Shown: positions 1-7,016 of the stretch, piece after piece
Numbering within the stretch: position 1 is the stretch's first letter
Layout of the letters: the number at the start of each line of letters is the position of its first letter
Assembly (NCBI GenBank): GCA_965370955.1
Contig: CBDUWP010000064.1
Coordinates: forward strand, 1 to 8,460
Origin: CBDUWP01 sp965370955
GTDB lineage: Bacteria > Planctomycetota > Phycisphaerae > Sedimentisphaerales > Anaerobacaceae
DNA: 8,460 nucleotides
Direction of reading: 5' to 3'
The notes under the pieces: generated by a model
What the model was told of the DNA's origin: nothing
The model's input: only the letters and a program-made list of their open reading frames with translations
Database searches by the model: none
Translations under genes and position numbers: made by a program

Positions 1-147
1 CGTTATGCCGGCTATATAGCCGATGGCGATGATGGCTAAAAAAATCAGGCTTTTGCCTGCGGTATTTTTGGATTTTATGGATTTGTAGATGGAAAAAGGC
101 CATGCAGCACCAAAACAAACCAGCATTGTTATTTCAAATATGCTCAT
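1..147 (-). CDS. PQ-loop-like small membrane protein, N-terminal part (cut by left edge)
   Basis: An open frame begins at an ATG and runs off the left edge after 49 codons. It encodes a hydrophobic stretch (MLVCFGAAWPFSIYKS), then a basic loop with KSKNTAGKSLIF, then a second hydrophobic stretch (LAIIAIGYIAGIT). The pattern of a proline at the end of a helix, a YK/KS basic loop, then G-x-S-x-x-F and another helix is the layout of PQ-loop/SemiSWEET-type membrane proteins, so a small-molecule transporter or carrier half-unit is possible. The substrate cannot be told. It lies 49 bases after pyrE on the same strand, probably in the same transcript. The start is uncertain: no clear Shine-Dalgarno precedes the ATG, and the frame stays open upstream to a TTG at 186, adding a short segment with HGSSKP. 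I see a membrane protein with good confidence; the family is inferred. Confidence 0.6.
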   Translation of the reverse strand, partial: MSIFEITMLVCFGAAWPFSIYKSIKSKNTAGKSLIFLAIIAIGYIAGIT

Positions 148-196
148 AGGTTTAGATGATCCATGGCCAATGTTCGAGTGTGACAATCGGCGGACA

Positions 197-721
197 TTAC
201 TCCGTTATGCCTAAATCCACCTTTGTCATTATAGAGTCAAAGTCGTAACCGGCAGCAGTGATATTTTCTTGGGCTCCTTGATGCCTGTCAATTGTGCAGA
301 CAATCTTTTTTACTGTAGCACCTTGATCCGATATGATTTTGGCAGCTTCTGTTACTTGACCGCCAGTTGTTGCGATATCTTCCACGATCAGGACAACATC
401 GTTTGGCTTTAGCAATCCTTCGATCATCTTGCTTGTGCCGTAACCTTTTTTGCTGTTACGAACAATGATCCAATTCTTGCCGGTTTCTAAGGCTGTTGCC
501 GCCGCCAGTGCTACGCCGCCAAGTTCCGCTCCTGCGATGAGAGTGACATCGTCAGTAACGTGTTTCGCAAATTCGACAGCTAAAGCTTGTAGAATGTCGG
601 GGCAGGTTTCAAACAAATATTTGTCGAGGTAATACTTGCTTTTTTTGCCACTTCGTAGAGTGAAATCACCTTCAAGATAGGCAGTGTCTTTGATGCGTGC
701 GATAAGCTGTTCTCTGGTCAC
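197..721 (-). CDS. pyrE: Orotate phosphoribosyltransferase
   Basis: Cytosolic enzyme that joins orotate to PRPP to make orotidine 5'-monophosphate, the fifth step of pyrimidine synthesis. The 174-residue product has the type I phosphoribosyltransferase PRPP-binding motif VLIVEDIATTGGQ at about residues 110-122, with adjacent acidic residues E114-D115 and the phosphate loop TTGG. The GAELGGVALA segment (64-73) and the mobile loop RNSKKGYGTSKMIEG (88-102), which supplies catalytic lysines in this family, are also present. The N-terminal FTLRSGKKSKYYLDKY is typical of PyrE and argues against other phosphoribosyltransferases. The start is GTG, chosen because an AAGGA sequence at 730-734 lies 8 bases upstream. 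It follows purB by 59 bases with no visible terminator, so co-transcription is likely. The length is slightly below the roughly 200 residues common in proteobacteria but usual for shorter bacterial forms, and the gene looks intact. Confidence 0.93.
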   Translation of the reverse strand: MTREQLIARIKDTAYLEGDFTLRSGKKSKYYLDKYLFETCPDILQALAVEFAKHVTDDVTLIAGAELGGVALAAATALETGKNWIIVRNSKKGYGTSKMIEGLLKPNDVVLIVEDIATTGGQVTEAAKIISDQGATVKKIVCTIDRHQGAQENITAAGYDFDSIMTKVDLGITE

Positions 722-780
722 TATATTATTCCTTTTTTTGTTTATTTCGATTGCGATATTTGTTTCAACGATATTATATG

Positions 781-2214
781 TTACACGTTTAATTCGACTC
801 TGCGGCCTAAATGTTTTCGATATTTTCGTCTTATTGGTATTACCGCTTCTTTGATGAATTCATCGACTTGTACCGAAGCGCGGCCAATGTAGGCTTTAGG
901 ATTTAGGACTGATTTGAAGTCAACATTGCCGAAAGCTGGATCTGCTTTTAGCCTGTCGATAAGATCATTGGTTTTGCCAAACAGTTTGACCTGATCAGAG
1001 GCGGCATGGGAATGTTGCCGGATTAGCTCGTGAATTTCTTGCCTGTTGCCGCCGGCTTTAACAGCTTCCATCATGATATTTTCGGTAGCCATAAATGGCA
1101 ATTCGGAATCTATCCTGCTTCCGATGACCTTTGGATATACCACCAAGCCAGCGAGAACATTGTTCAATATCTCGAGAATTCCATCGGTGGCTAAAAAAGC
1201 CTCTGGAATGACAATGCGTTTATTTGCAGAATCGTCAAGCGATCGCTCCATCCATTGTTCGGCTGCTGTCATTGCCGGACTGCTCGCCAAACTAAGCACA
1301 AACCTGCTAAGTGCCGTAGCTCTTTCACATCGCATTGGATTGCGTTTATAAGCCATAGCGGACGAACCTATTTGCGTTTTGGCAAAAGGCTCTTCAATTT
1401 CTTTTAAGTTGGCTAAGAGCCGTATGTCGTTGCAGATTTTATGGGCTGATTGAGCAATGGATGCTAGGGCATTGACGACTAAGGCATCAATTTTTCGTTG
1501 ATAGGTTTGGCCAGTGACAATGCAATTTTTCTTAAAGCCAAATGCTTTTGTGACTAGAGCATCTAATTGTTTGACTTTTTTATCGTCTCCTGCGAATAGT
1601 TCTAAAAAAGAAGCCTGTGTACCAGTTGTGCCTTTGGCTCCTCTAAAGGGAATGTTTTGCTGTCTGTGTTCGAGCTCTTCTAGATCTATCACAAATTCAT
1701 AGCACCAAAGAGCGGCTCTTTTACCGACGGTAGTTAATTGGGCTGGCTGATAATGTGTAAAGCCAAGTGTTGGCATGTTTTTATATTTTTTTGCAAATTT
1801 TCCGAGTAAGTCTATGACAGAGGCTAATTTTGTGGCGAGTAACGCAAGCCCTTCTTTCATGATTACTAAATCGGTATTGTCACCAACATAGCAGCTTGTT
1901 GCGCCCAGATGAATAATTGGTGCGGCTTTCGGAGCGACGTCACCAAATGTATGTATATGGGCCATGACGTCATGTCGGAATTTTTTCTCGTATTTAGCTG
2001 CTTTTGCAAAATCAATATCGTCAAGATGACTGCTCATTTGATTGATTTGTACTTGTGTGATATTTAGGCCGAGCTGTTTTTCTGCTTTGGCCAATTCCAG
2101 CCATAAATGTCTGAAGGTGCTGAATTTTTTTTGAGCTCCGAAAAGCTTTGCCATTTGCTCCGAAGCGTTGCGTTCTACAAGTGGTGAAACATATTTATCT
2201 GTATTTTTACCCAT
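781..2214 (-). CDS. purB: Adenylosuccinate lyase, long eukaryotic-type form
   Basis: Cytosolic lyase that releases fumarate twice in purine metabolism: from SAICAR on the way to IMP, and from adenylosuccinate to give AMP. The 477-residue protein carries the fumarase/aspartase superfamily signature GSSAMAYKRNP (about 283-293), containing the catalytic serine loop. HDVMAHIH (81-88) and GFTHYQPAQLTTVGKR (151-166, with the probable catalytic H154) are also present. The region ERSLDDSANKR then ELPFMATENI (about 323-380) follows the animal-type enzyme closely rather than the short Bacillus type. Where animal enzymes read SAMPYKRNPMRSER, this one reads SAMAYKRNPMRCER; both changes fit the general family signature. 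The start is the ATG at 2214, because AAAGGA at 2223-2228 lies 8 bases upstream. A TTG two codons earlier would be only 2 bases from that site. It heads the purB-pyrE pair and lies 130 bases after the phage-like block. The protein appears complete. Confidence 0.93.
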   Translation of the reverse strand: MGKNTDKYVSPLVERNASEQMAKLFGAQKKFSTFRHLWLELAKAEKQLGLNITQVQINQMSSHLDDIDFAKAAKYEKKFRHDVMAHIHTFGDVAPKAAPIIHLGATSCYVGDNTDLVIMKEGLALLATKLASVIDLLGKFAKKYKNMPTLGFTHYQPAQLTTVGKRAALWCYEFVIDLEELEHRQQNIPFRGAKGTTGTQASFLELFAGDDKKVKQLDALVTKAFGFKKNCIVTGQTYQRKIDALVVNALASIAQSAHKICNDIRLLANLKEIEEPFAKTQIGSSAMAYKRNPMRCERATALSRFVLSLASSPAMTAAEQWMERSLDDSANKRIVIPEAFLATDGILEILNNVLAGLVVYPKVIGSRIDSELPFMATENIMMEAVKAGGNRQEIHELIRQHSHAASDQVKLFGKTNDLIDRLKADPAFGNVDFKSVLNPKAYIGRASVQVDEFIKEAVIPIRRKYRKHLGRRVELNV

Positions 2215-2222
2215 TTGCAAAA

Positions 2223-2228
2223 TCCTTT
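2223..2228 (-). promoter_or_regulatory. Ribosome binding site of purB
   Basis: AAAGGA on the minus strand, 8 bases before the ATG at 2214. It decides the purB start against a TTG at 2220 that would leave only 2 bases of spacing. No longer complementarity to 16S rRNA is visible. Confidence 0.7.
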
Positions 2229-2269
2229 ATTGGCTGCTAAAATAGCTTAATAATATTTTGACAGGCTTT

Positions 2270-2298
2270 AGGATATGATTATTTGCGACGATTGGCAA
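2270..2298 (-). promoter_or_regulatory. Possible promoter for purB-pyrE
   Basis: On the minus strand TTGCCA (2298-2293, five of six matches to TTGACA) is followed after 17 bases by TATCCT (2275-2270, four of six matches to TATAAT). It lies in the 130-base gap between the lipoprotein gene and purB, where a separate host promoter would be expected if the upstream block is acquired. Such matches are common by chance in AT-rich DNA, so this is only a candidate. Confidence 0.28.
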
Positions 2299-2344
2299 TG
2301 ATTTTTTCAGTTGACTATGTGGGGTTTGTTTTGATGATGATTTT

Positions 2345-2935
2345 TTATATGTTTGAGCTGGATTTGATTGTGCTAACGATGTGTTTGGTTTGTATAGATT
2401 GATTTTGGTGGGAATTGTTAAATTCTTGAGCCGACTGGTTGTTTTGTTTTTTGAATAGCTCATTTCCTTCCACGATTTCTTTTAGAGCTGTCGACTTTAT
2501 TTTTACATCTTTTAGGAACTTCACGGTTTTTGCTCCATATACTCCCCCTAATAGAGCTGTAATTCCAATAGCGAGTTCGAGTATATTATCAGCCATTCGA
2601 AATGGATCTGGCCGTTTTGCTGATTCTATTGTAGCGATTTTAGCCAGTTGAAAGTTTGCTTGATTTAAAATATCGCTAGCAGAGTTTGTAGTTGGATAGT
2701 CTTTAGGCAGGCCAAAATAAGAAACAAAAGCTTTACTTTGCAGGTTTGACAAACTCGCTAAAGGTTTTAGTTCGTTTGTATAATTTTCTTCTTGAGTCAT
2801 GTCTGATATTAGCTCGGTTGCTTTATAATGTAACCAGGCATTTTGCTTTTGTTGTTCATTGGGCGCCAATCGCAATGCTTCGCAGCCGGAAATCGCAAGC
2901 ACTAAAACCAATGGGATTATTAAATTAAGTTTCAT
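2345..2935 (-). CDS. Predicted lipoprotein with internal hydrophobic segment, end of phage-like block
   Basis: The 196-residue product starts with a lipoprotein signal peptide: short basic N-terminus, hydrophobic core, then the lipobox ISGC with the lipidated cysteine at residue 18. Residue +2 is Glu, not the Asp that would retain it at the inner membrane under E. coli-type Lol rules. A mostly helical, polar region (about 25-110) follows, then a hydrophobic Gly/Leu/Ile-rich segment at about 117-134 (NILELAIGITALLGGVYG), a Lys-rich stretch (KTVKFLKDVKIKSTALKEIV), and an Asn/Gln/Ser-rich tail. A strong Shine-Dalgarno (AAAGGAGA) lies about 7 bases before the ATG. It directly follows a single-pass coiled-coil membrane protein, and the pair could be a lysis or envelope-spanning unit like phage spanins. 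At 196 residues with a second hydrophobic segment it is not a typical outer-membrane spanin. I do not recognise the family. Confidence 0.8.
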   Translation of the reverse strand: MKLNLIIPLVLVLAISGCEALRLAPNEQQKQNAWLHYKATELISDMTQEENYTNELKPLASLSNLQSKAFVSYFGLPKDYPTTNSASDILNQANFQLAKIATIESAKRPDPFRMADNILELAIGITALLGGVYGAKTVKFLKDVKIKSTALKEIVEGNELFKKQNNQSAQEFNNSHQNQSIQTKHIVSTIKSSSNI

Positions 2936-2981
2936 AGCTTTTCTCCTTTATTGAAATATTATATGGTTGTTGAGAATTGAA

Positions 2982-3287
2982 TTAGTTACATGTGTTTTTT
3001 AATGGTTCTAAGTTTTGTTTAACAATTTTCATTGATGAGAGTTTTTTCTCTAGCGATCGGATTTGATATTCAAATTTAATACATTTATTATCTAATTCAT
3101 TTATTGTTAGTTCTGTTGAGACTTGTTTTTTACAAAGATAATTAACATCATATTGCAAAAGGCTTAACTGTTTTTGTAGATTGACCCAACTGCCCACGAT
3201 AAGAGATGCTAGGAAAATTAATTGTATGATTGTGGATATATTGATTTGTTTGTTGATGTGCCATTTTGTCGAGTTGTTCTTAGACAT
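2982..3287 (-). CDS. Single-pass membrane protein with coiled coil (inner-membrane spanin-like)
   Basis: Encodes 101 residues: a short polar N-terminus, one strongly hydrophobic helix (about 17-37, ISTIIQLIFLASLIVGSWV), then a charged, heptad-like helical region (about 38-92) that should form a coiled coil, and a C-terminal cysteine. One transmembrane helix plus a coiled coil is the build of inner-membrane spanins and of some phage tail-end membrane proteins. It lies between structural-type genes and a lipoprotein gene, which fits a lysis role; this is inference from layout, not a family match. The ATG at 3287 is chosen because AAAAGGA (3292-3298) lies 4 bases upstream, whereas an in-frame TTG at 3302 has no such site. 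Alternatives are a membrane anchor for the particle or an XhlA-like accessory protein. Confidence 0.72.
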   Translation of the reverse strand: MSKNNSTKWHINKQINISTIIQLIFLASLIVGSWVNLQKQLSLLQYDVNYLCKKQVSTELTINELDNKCIKFEYQIRSLEKKLSSMKIVKQNLEPLKNTCN

Positions 3288-3335
3288 GTCATCCTTTTGC
3301 AATTTGTTGGATTTGGACAGCGTAAGGTTGAATTA

Positions 3336-3668
3336 TTAAACAGATAATTGGAATATGTTTTGGCCGCCTGTTTTTGTAACAATAATATATGTGCCGGCTG
3401 TTAGTTGACCTGCGGTCATAAAACTTTCTGCTAGATTTGTGGCTATAAATTCAAGCCCTACTTCAAAAGGTTCTAAACCAACCATTTCTATGATTACTGC
3501 TTTTACGTTATAGCTGTTATATTCACTTAAGCTTTTGATTACTGCTGCGACTGTTGAAGCCTTGTTTGATGGTGATATGACGATAGCATTTTCTTTTTGT
3601 CCGGATACTATCTGTTTGATTTGCTGCAGGTTTTTCCTCGCGTTCATTTTTTTATATAGACGTTGCAT
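3336..3668 (-). CDS. Small phage-type protein following the tail-hub-like gene
   Basis: Encodes 110 residues with no signal peptide or membrane segment. A Lys/Gln-rich N-terminal helix is followed by an alternating beta-rich body: YNVKAVIIEM, then EVGLEFIATNLAESFMTAGQLTAGTYIIV, then a short final strand. The segment ATNLAESF…G.L.AGTYII resembles small proteins I associate with tail/baseplate gene clusters in PVC-type genomes, but I cannot name a domain. The start is taken as the ATG at 3668, only 3 bases after the stop of the 592-residue protein, which suggests translational coupling. A second ATG at 3647 (residue 8) is possible, since neither start has a clear Shine-Dalgarno. It may be a small structural or adaptor protein of the particle. 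Confidence 0.72.
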   Translation of the reverse strand: MQRLYKKMNARKNLQQIKQIVSGQKENAIVISPSNKASTVAAVIKSLSEYNSYNVKAVIIEMVGLEPFEVGLEFIATNLAESFMTAGQLTAGTYIIVTKTGGQNIFQLSV

Positions 3669-3671
3669 TTG

Positions 3672-5450
3672 CTATTGCCAGCTTTCTATTTTTAGATTTG
3701 TCACTTGTTTGGTTCCGTCGATTTGTACTTCTGCAATCATGTTATATTTATAGTTTAATTGTGTAATATTTCTGCTATTTGTCATACATACTAAATCACC
3801 AACGTTATATTCGGTGTCTAGTAGCAGTGTGCTGACCGAGGTTGTTACCATTTTTGGTGTATAGGCTAAAGCTTGTTCGATTGCTAGTTTGTTAAGCAAA
3901 TCGCTTTCGTCTATTTCGTTTGGTTTTCCTATGCCGGGATCGTTGCTGTTAAATAAAATGCTGTTTTGGTTGACTTTCCGAAAATTAAATTGATTGGGAT
4001 AATAGGTGATAAAATTTGTTACATGACAGAGTCCTTTTGTGGGTCCGTCACAATATTGGCCGACGAGTTTCGAATCACTTATTACAGATGCGGTCAGTCG
4101 GCATTTCAGCGTTTTTTTCTTTGCAGCTACCCAATAATCAGGATCTAATCTGTCGGGTGCGAGCCATATACCGCATTCATCTAGTAAATTTTTAAATTCA
4201 CAATCATAAATTTGCCAATTTTCGCCATCGTCATATGACATTTCGAGATAATATCCAATAGAATTCCCATCTTTGTCACAGCTGATGGTAGGCCAAAATC
4301 GCCGAGCTTTTTGTATATAAGAGGCATTTTCAAAAACATATGAAAAATCAAATGCTTCACCGGCATTGTACGGTGCATTTGTATAACACCCAGTTTCATT
4401 TAAAACCCATTTACGAAAAACATTTTTATAGAGATTCAAATTGGCACTTTCAGATAGGCAAAACTCTTCGGCGTTAGCTGTTTCTAGTGAGCCATCCCAA
4501 CCTTTTTTCAATTCGAATGTGGCCTCGTAAATTTTATAGTCGCCTTGGCAAATAAAATTCTTTGTTGTGGGCTTTGCTTTTCTGATTTGGCTAAAACTAG
4601 CTATATTAGCCCTTGAGATGTTAATTGATTCCAGTTTTTCTTGACATCGCAGTTGAAATTTTTTACCAAAACCAGGTTTATAAAAAACAATTGCTTGTTT
4701 AGTTGCGTTGTCAGTAAAATATGGTTCAAATCTGAATCTTAATCCTGCTATATCACAGCATAACTGTAACGCTTCTAGCAAGCTTAATCCTGTTAGGTCT
4801 AGGTCTCTTGCTATTTGGTTTTGTGTTATTGCTTTTAATTGTTGCAGGTCAGGTTTTTGTATGGTGCCGGCAACAGTGTTGGTTGTGATTAGATAATCGA
4901 TCACTTCGGCCAATAGCCAATATTTATTATCAAATGTTTTATATGTAAACACAGTTAGTTTAGAATAGTTGTGATCAATTTGATATGGCAATGCGTTGGG
5001 CTGACCATCTTCGTTGAATATTGTTTCTGCATTTTCTGCAAATATGACATTGCCATTTTTGAGTCCTCTCCATTGCCCTCTAATGGTTATTTTGTTCATG
5101 ATATAGCTAAAATCTTTTGCTATTATTTCGATTTTTTCAGTTGTATCATCTAAGGTAGTTTTGATTTTTTCTATTTCGCCAACAAAAACAGCAATATTCT
5201 CATTTTGATTGGTTGAGTTATTTCGATATACTTTTTGAATAGTAATGGTTTTACCAACTAGATCAAACACGTCTAGTGTATTATCGTTGTATAACAATAT
5301 TGCTTGGTCAAACTTGCCCCATTGTTGTCGTTCGATTTTCATCACAGATATGTTAGGGAACAAACACCCTTCAACAGTCACCATTAATTTACAGGCAGCG
5401 ACAGCTAAGCTTTTATTTTCTGGAACAAAGAATTCTGTTGAGTTTGACAT
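3672..5450 (-). CDS. Tail hub / baseplate-like structural protein, 592 residues
   Basis: The largest gene here, with no signal peptide or membrane helix. The N-terminal third reads like the beta-barrel part of phage tail-hub proteins (gpD/gp27/VgrG-type). Residues about 50-75 (AILLYNDNTLDVFDLVGKTI) lead to VFVGEIEKI (88-96), then a strand pair and AKDFSYIMNKITIRGQW (about 111-127), corresponding to the usual 'F-x-G-x-I … D-x-x-x-x-L' layout. A helical element, GLSLLEALQLCCDIAGLRFRF (221-241), is also typical of hub proteins. A variable middle (about 300-480) is rich in aromatic residues and cysteine. The C-terminal part (about 516-560) carries a helix and LLLDTEYNVGDLVCMTNSR, like the closing barrel of hub proteins. 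I count 15 cysteines. The start ATG lies 10 bases after the upstream stop and has only a weak Shine-Dalgarno. The role as tail-tip or baseplate hub is inferred from pattern and neighbours. Confidence 0.72.
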   Translation of the reverse strand: MSNSTEFFVPENKSLAVAACKLMVTVEGCLFPNISVMKIERQQWGKFDQAILLYNDNTLDVFDLVGKTITIQKVYRNNSTNQNENIAVFVGEIEKIKTTLDDTTEKIEIIAKDFSYIMNKITIRGQWRGLKNGNVIFAENAETIFNEDGQPNALPYQIDHNYSKLTVFTYKTFDNKYWLLAEVIDYLITTNTVAGTIQKPDLQQLKAITQNQIARDLDLTGLSLLEALQLCCDIAGLRFRFEPYFTDNATKQAIVFYKPGFGKKFQLRCQEKLESINISRANIASFSQIRKAKPTTKNFICQGDYKIYEATFELKKGWDGSLETANAEEFCLSESANLNLYKNVFRKWVLNETGCYTNAPYNAGEAFDFSYVFENASYIQKARRFWPTISCDKDGNSIGYYLEMSYDDGENWQIYDCEFKNLLDECGIWLAPDRLDPDYWVAAKKKTLKCRLTASVISDSKLVGQYCDGPTKGLCHVTNFITYYPNQFNFRKVNQNSILFNSNDPGIGKPNEIDESDLLNKLAIEQALAYTPKMVTTSVSTLLLDTEYNVGDLVCMTNSRNITQLNYKYNMIAEVQIDGTKQVTNLKIESWQ

Positions 5451-5460
5451 GGAGATAAGC

Positions 5461-6132
5461 CTAAAAAATATTTGGAGGCAGTATTTTTAATGTATAGTTT
5501 CCGGGAACATTGATATTGATTTTAATGATTTTAGAATTAGCTTGATGGCCGTTTTCGCACACAGATACAATTTTAAATAAATATGGTTTTGGTTGTAGGC
5601 TCTGGCTTTGCCAATCATATAAACTAGGATTTATATAAGCTATGCTAGCTACAGATGTTTGGTAATCTATGGTTCCAGAACCATTGTCGCTATATATTTC
5701 AAATATTTTTGGCTTGATATTTTGTTTTATTGGATGGTAATACCACTGTAATATTGCTGTGTTTTGTTTTTGACATTGTTTTGTGACAATGATGCCATTT
5801 GGTTTGCTCGGCGTGATATTTGCGGAAGCATCGGTACATATTGTCAACGTAGTAACAGTTTTTTCCATTTCGCCACAGCAATTCACTCTTCGAATTGCAC
5901 AGGTATATTGTGTATTAGGTTGTAGCTGCATTAAATTTTTTAAATTGAATTTAGTTTCATTTAATACGTCCAATATTTTTTCAAAATTTACGTCATTATA
6001 TTTCCCGCAATATATGAGATTGCATTCGTTTGTGCGCATCCAGAACCATCCCTGCGATAAAACTGTTCCGAGTTGACAAGCCTGTTGACTAAATCCAGCT
6101 GTTAGGATGTTTTGGAGCCATCTTTTTTCCAT
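5461..6132 (-). CDS. Fibronectin type III-like, cysteine-rich appendage protein
   Basis: Encodes 223 residues. After about 35 residues including the aromatic segment SQGWFWMR, two beta-sandwich repeats can be read. The first (about 38-105) has LQPNTQYTCAIRRVN, the classical 'L-x-P-x-T-x-Y' to 'Y-x-x-x-V' strand pair of fibronectin III domains. The second (about 106-208) has P110, the core W130 (ILQWYY), and the strand PYLFKIVSVCENG. The end is NVPGNYTLKILPPNIF. Nine cysteines, including a CC pair at 85-86, are unusual for phage fibronectin domains. There is no signal peptide, so it is probably assembled in the cytoplasm as part of a particle, where such domains often decorate surfaces and bind carbohydrate. 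The start overlaps the stop of the preceding gene by one base (TAATG), indicating translational coupling. Confidence 0.75.
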   Translation of the reverse strand: MEKRWLQNILTAGFSQQACQLGTVLSQGWFWMRTNECNLIYCGKYNDVNFEKILDVLNETKFNLKNLMQLQPNTQYTCAIRRVNCCGEMEKTVTTLTICTDASANITPSKPNGIIVTKQCQKQNTAILQWYYHPIKQNIKPKIFEIYSDNGSGTIDYQTSVASIAYINPSLYDWQSQSLQPKPYLFKIVSVCENGHQANSKIIKININVPGNYTLKILPPNIF

Positions 6133-7016
6133 TATTCCGGCATCCTTATTATTTCTGATTCTTCCTCGATCAGGTTATGTGTAAGTATGACATTTTCGCC
6201 AGTGTTGTCATAATAGTTTATGGCCCCGCTGAGCTTATTTTGAATTGCTTTGTTGACAAGCATTTGGCTGGCTTTTTCGATTATTTGATTATTTGCCGAC
6301 CTATTTTCTATTGAGAAAGAGCCAATTGTGATATTGGCAGTAATGAACTGTTGTGTCCCACAAAACACAATGGAATAGTCGCTATTAGTTTCATAGAATC
6401 CACCAGTTGTATCAATATTGAAACTATGCACCCCAACCTGTGAATTTTTATTTACCAGGTGTGTTATTCCACCAGCGCTAGCAGCACTGCACATATCGGC
6501 ATTGTTTTTGATAATAAAAATATCTCCGTCCAAAACCCCCAAAGCCACTATACCCCATGTCAAATTGACTGAATCCCCTTTTTTATAATCACCCACATAA
6601 CCTGCTGTGATTATATTTTCCAGTTTTATTTCAGTTTTATTGAATTGTATTGCGTGTATTCTAAGCCTTTCCATTTCGGACAGAACATCGACTTTTATTT
6701 TTCTGATATATTGAGTTGCGAAAGGAATATTTATCCAGCTAAATCCATTATTATTTTCACCGCTATGTATGGTTTTCCATCCGCTTTGGGCATGGTATAT
6801 TTTCATTTGAAAATTAATTATGTTTGTATTGTCTTCCCCTAAATATATGCGTATTTTATCGGATATTTCATCTTGCGTTAACCTGCATTCTAATTGTCCT
6901 TCCGAGTTATATGTATAAGCATAGTTATTGAGGCTCCCATTGATTACATATTGATCATTGGCCCAATCATCGTTTGCATCCTCGACAGAATTCGGATTTG
7001 TCCAATTATCAGCCAT
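6132..7016 (-). CDS. Multidomain phage-type appendage protein (jelly-roll-like N-terminus)
   Basis: Encodes 294 residues, no signal peptide. The N-terminus (about 4-125) begins with W-T-N-P and alternating beta strands containing KIRIYLG and MKIYHAQSGWKTIHSG, ending in IRKIKVDVL…RLRIHAIQFN. This pattern of strands, with a surface loop and a late aromatic/hydrophobic pair, is that of discoidin or carbohydrate-binding-like jelly rolls in phage fibres. A second beta domain follows (about 135-232, KKGDSVNLTWGIVALG … DYSIVFCG). The C-terminal module (about 248-294) reads KASQMLVNKAIQNK, then GAINYYDNTGENVILTHNL and a short Glu-rich end, which I recall as a recurrent ending of phage tail-tip or fibre proteins. 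It is coupled on both sides by TAATG stop/start overlaps. A role in receptor binding or the tail tip is inferred. Confidence 0.72.
   Translation of the reverse strand: MADNWTNPNSVEDANDDWANDQYVINGSLNNYAYTYNSEGQLECRLTQDEISDKIRIYLGEDNTNIINFQMKIYHAQSGWKTIHSGENNNGFSWINIPFATQYIRKIKVDVLSEMERLRIHAIQFNKTEIKLENIITAGYVGDYKKGDSVNLTWGIVALGVLDGDIFIIKNNADMCSAASAGGITHLVNKNSQVGVHSFNIDTTGGFYETNSDYSIVFCGTQQFITANITIGSFSIENRSANNQIIEKASQMLVNKAIQNKLSGAINYYDNTGENVILTHNLIEEESEIIRMPE

Noticed and set aside
722..780. Terminator or attenuator between purB and pyrE
   Set aside because: The 59-base gap has T/A runs but I found no convincing inverted repeat before a T tract on the minus strand.
1046..1351. Plus-strand open frame of 101 codons
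   Set aside because: It lies entirely inside the minus-strand purB, whose product is a clear enzyme, and its own translation shows no recognisable pattern.
2215..2344. Phage attachment site at the block boundary
   Set aside because: No tRNA and no repeat pair is visible, and the other end of the block is outside the window.
2227..2463. Separate 78-codon minus-strand gene between the lipoprotein gene and purB
   Set aside because: It starts inside the lipoprotein gene, has no clear ribosome site, and encodes a low-complexity Lys/Ser/Asn-rich sequence. I keep it as a frameshift observation only.
4181..4399. Minus-strand open frame of 72 codons
   Set aside because: It is an alternative frame inside the 592-residue protein gene, which is continuous and has sensible domain-like patterns.
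3672..5450. Type VI secretion VgrG spike
   Set aside because: Only the hub-like N-terminal pattern is shared; no gp5-like needle repeats and no other type VI components are in the window.
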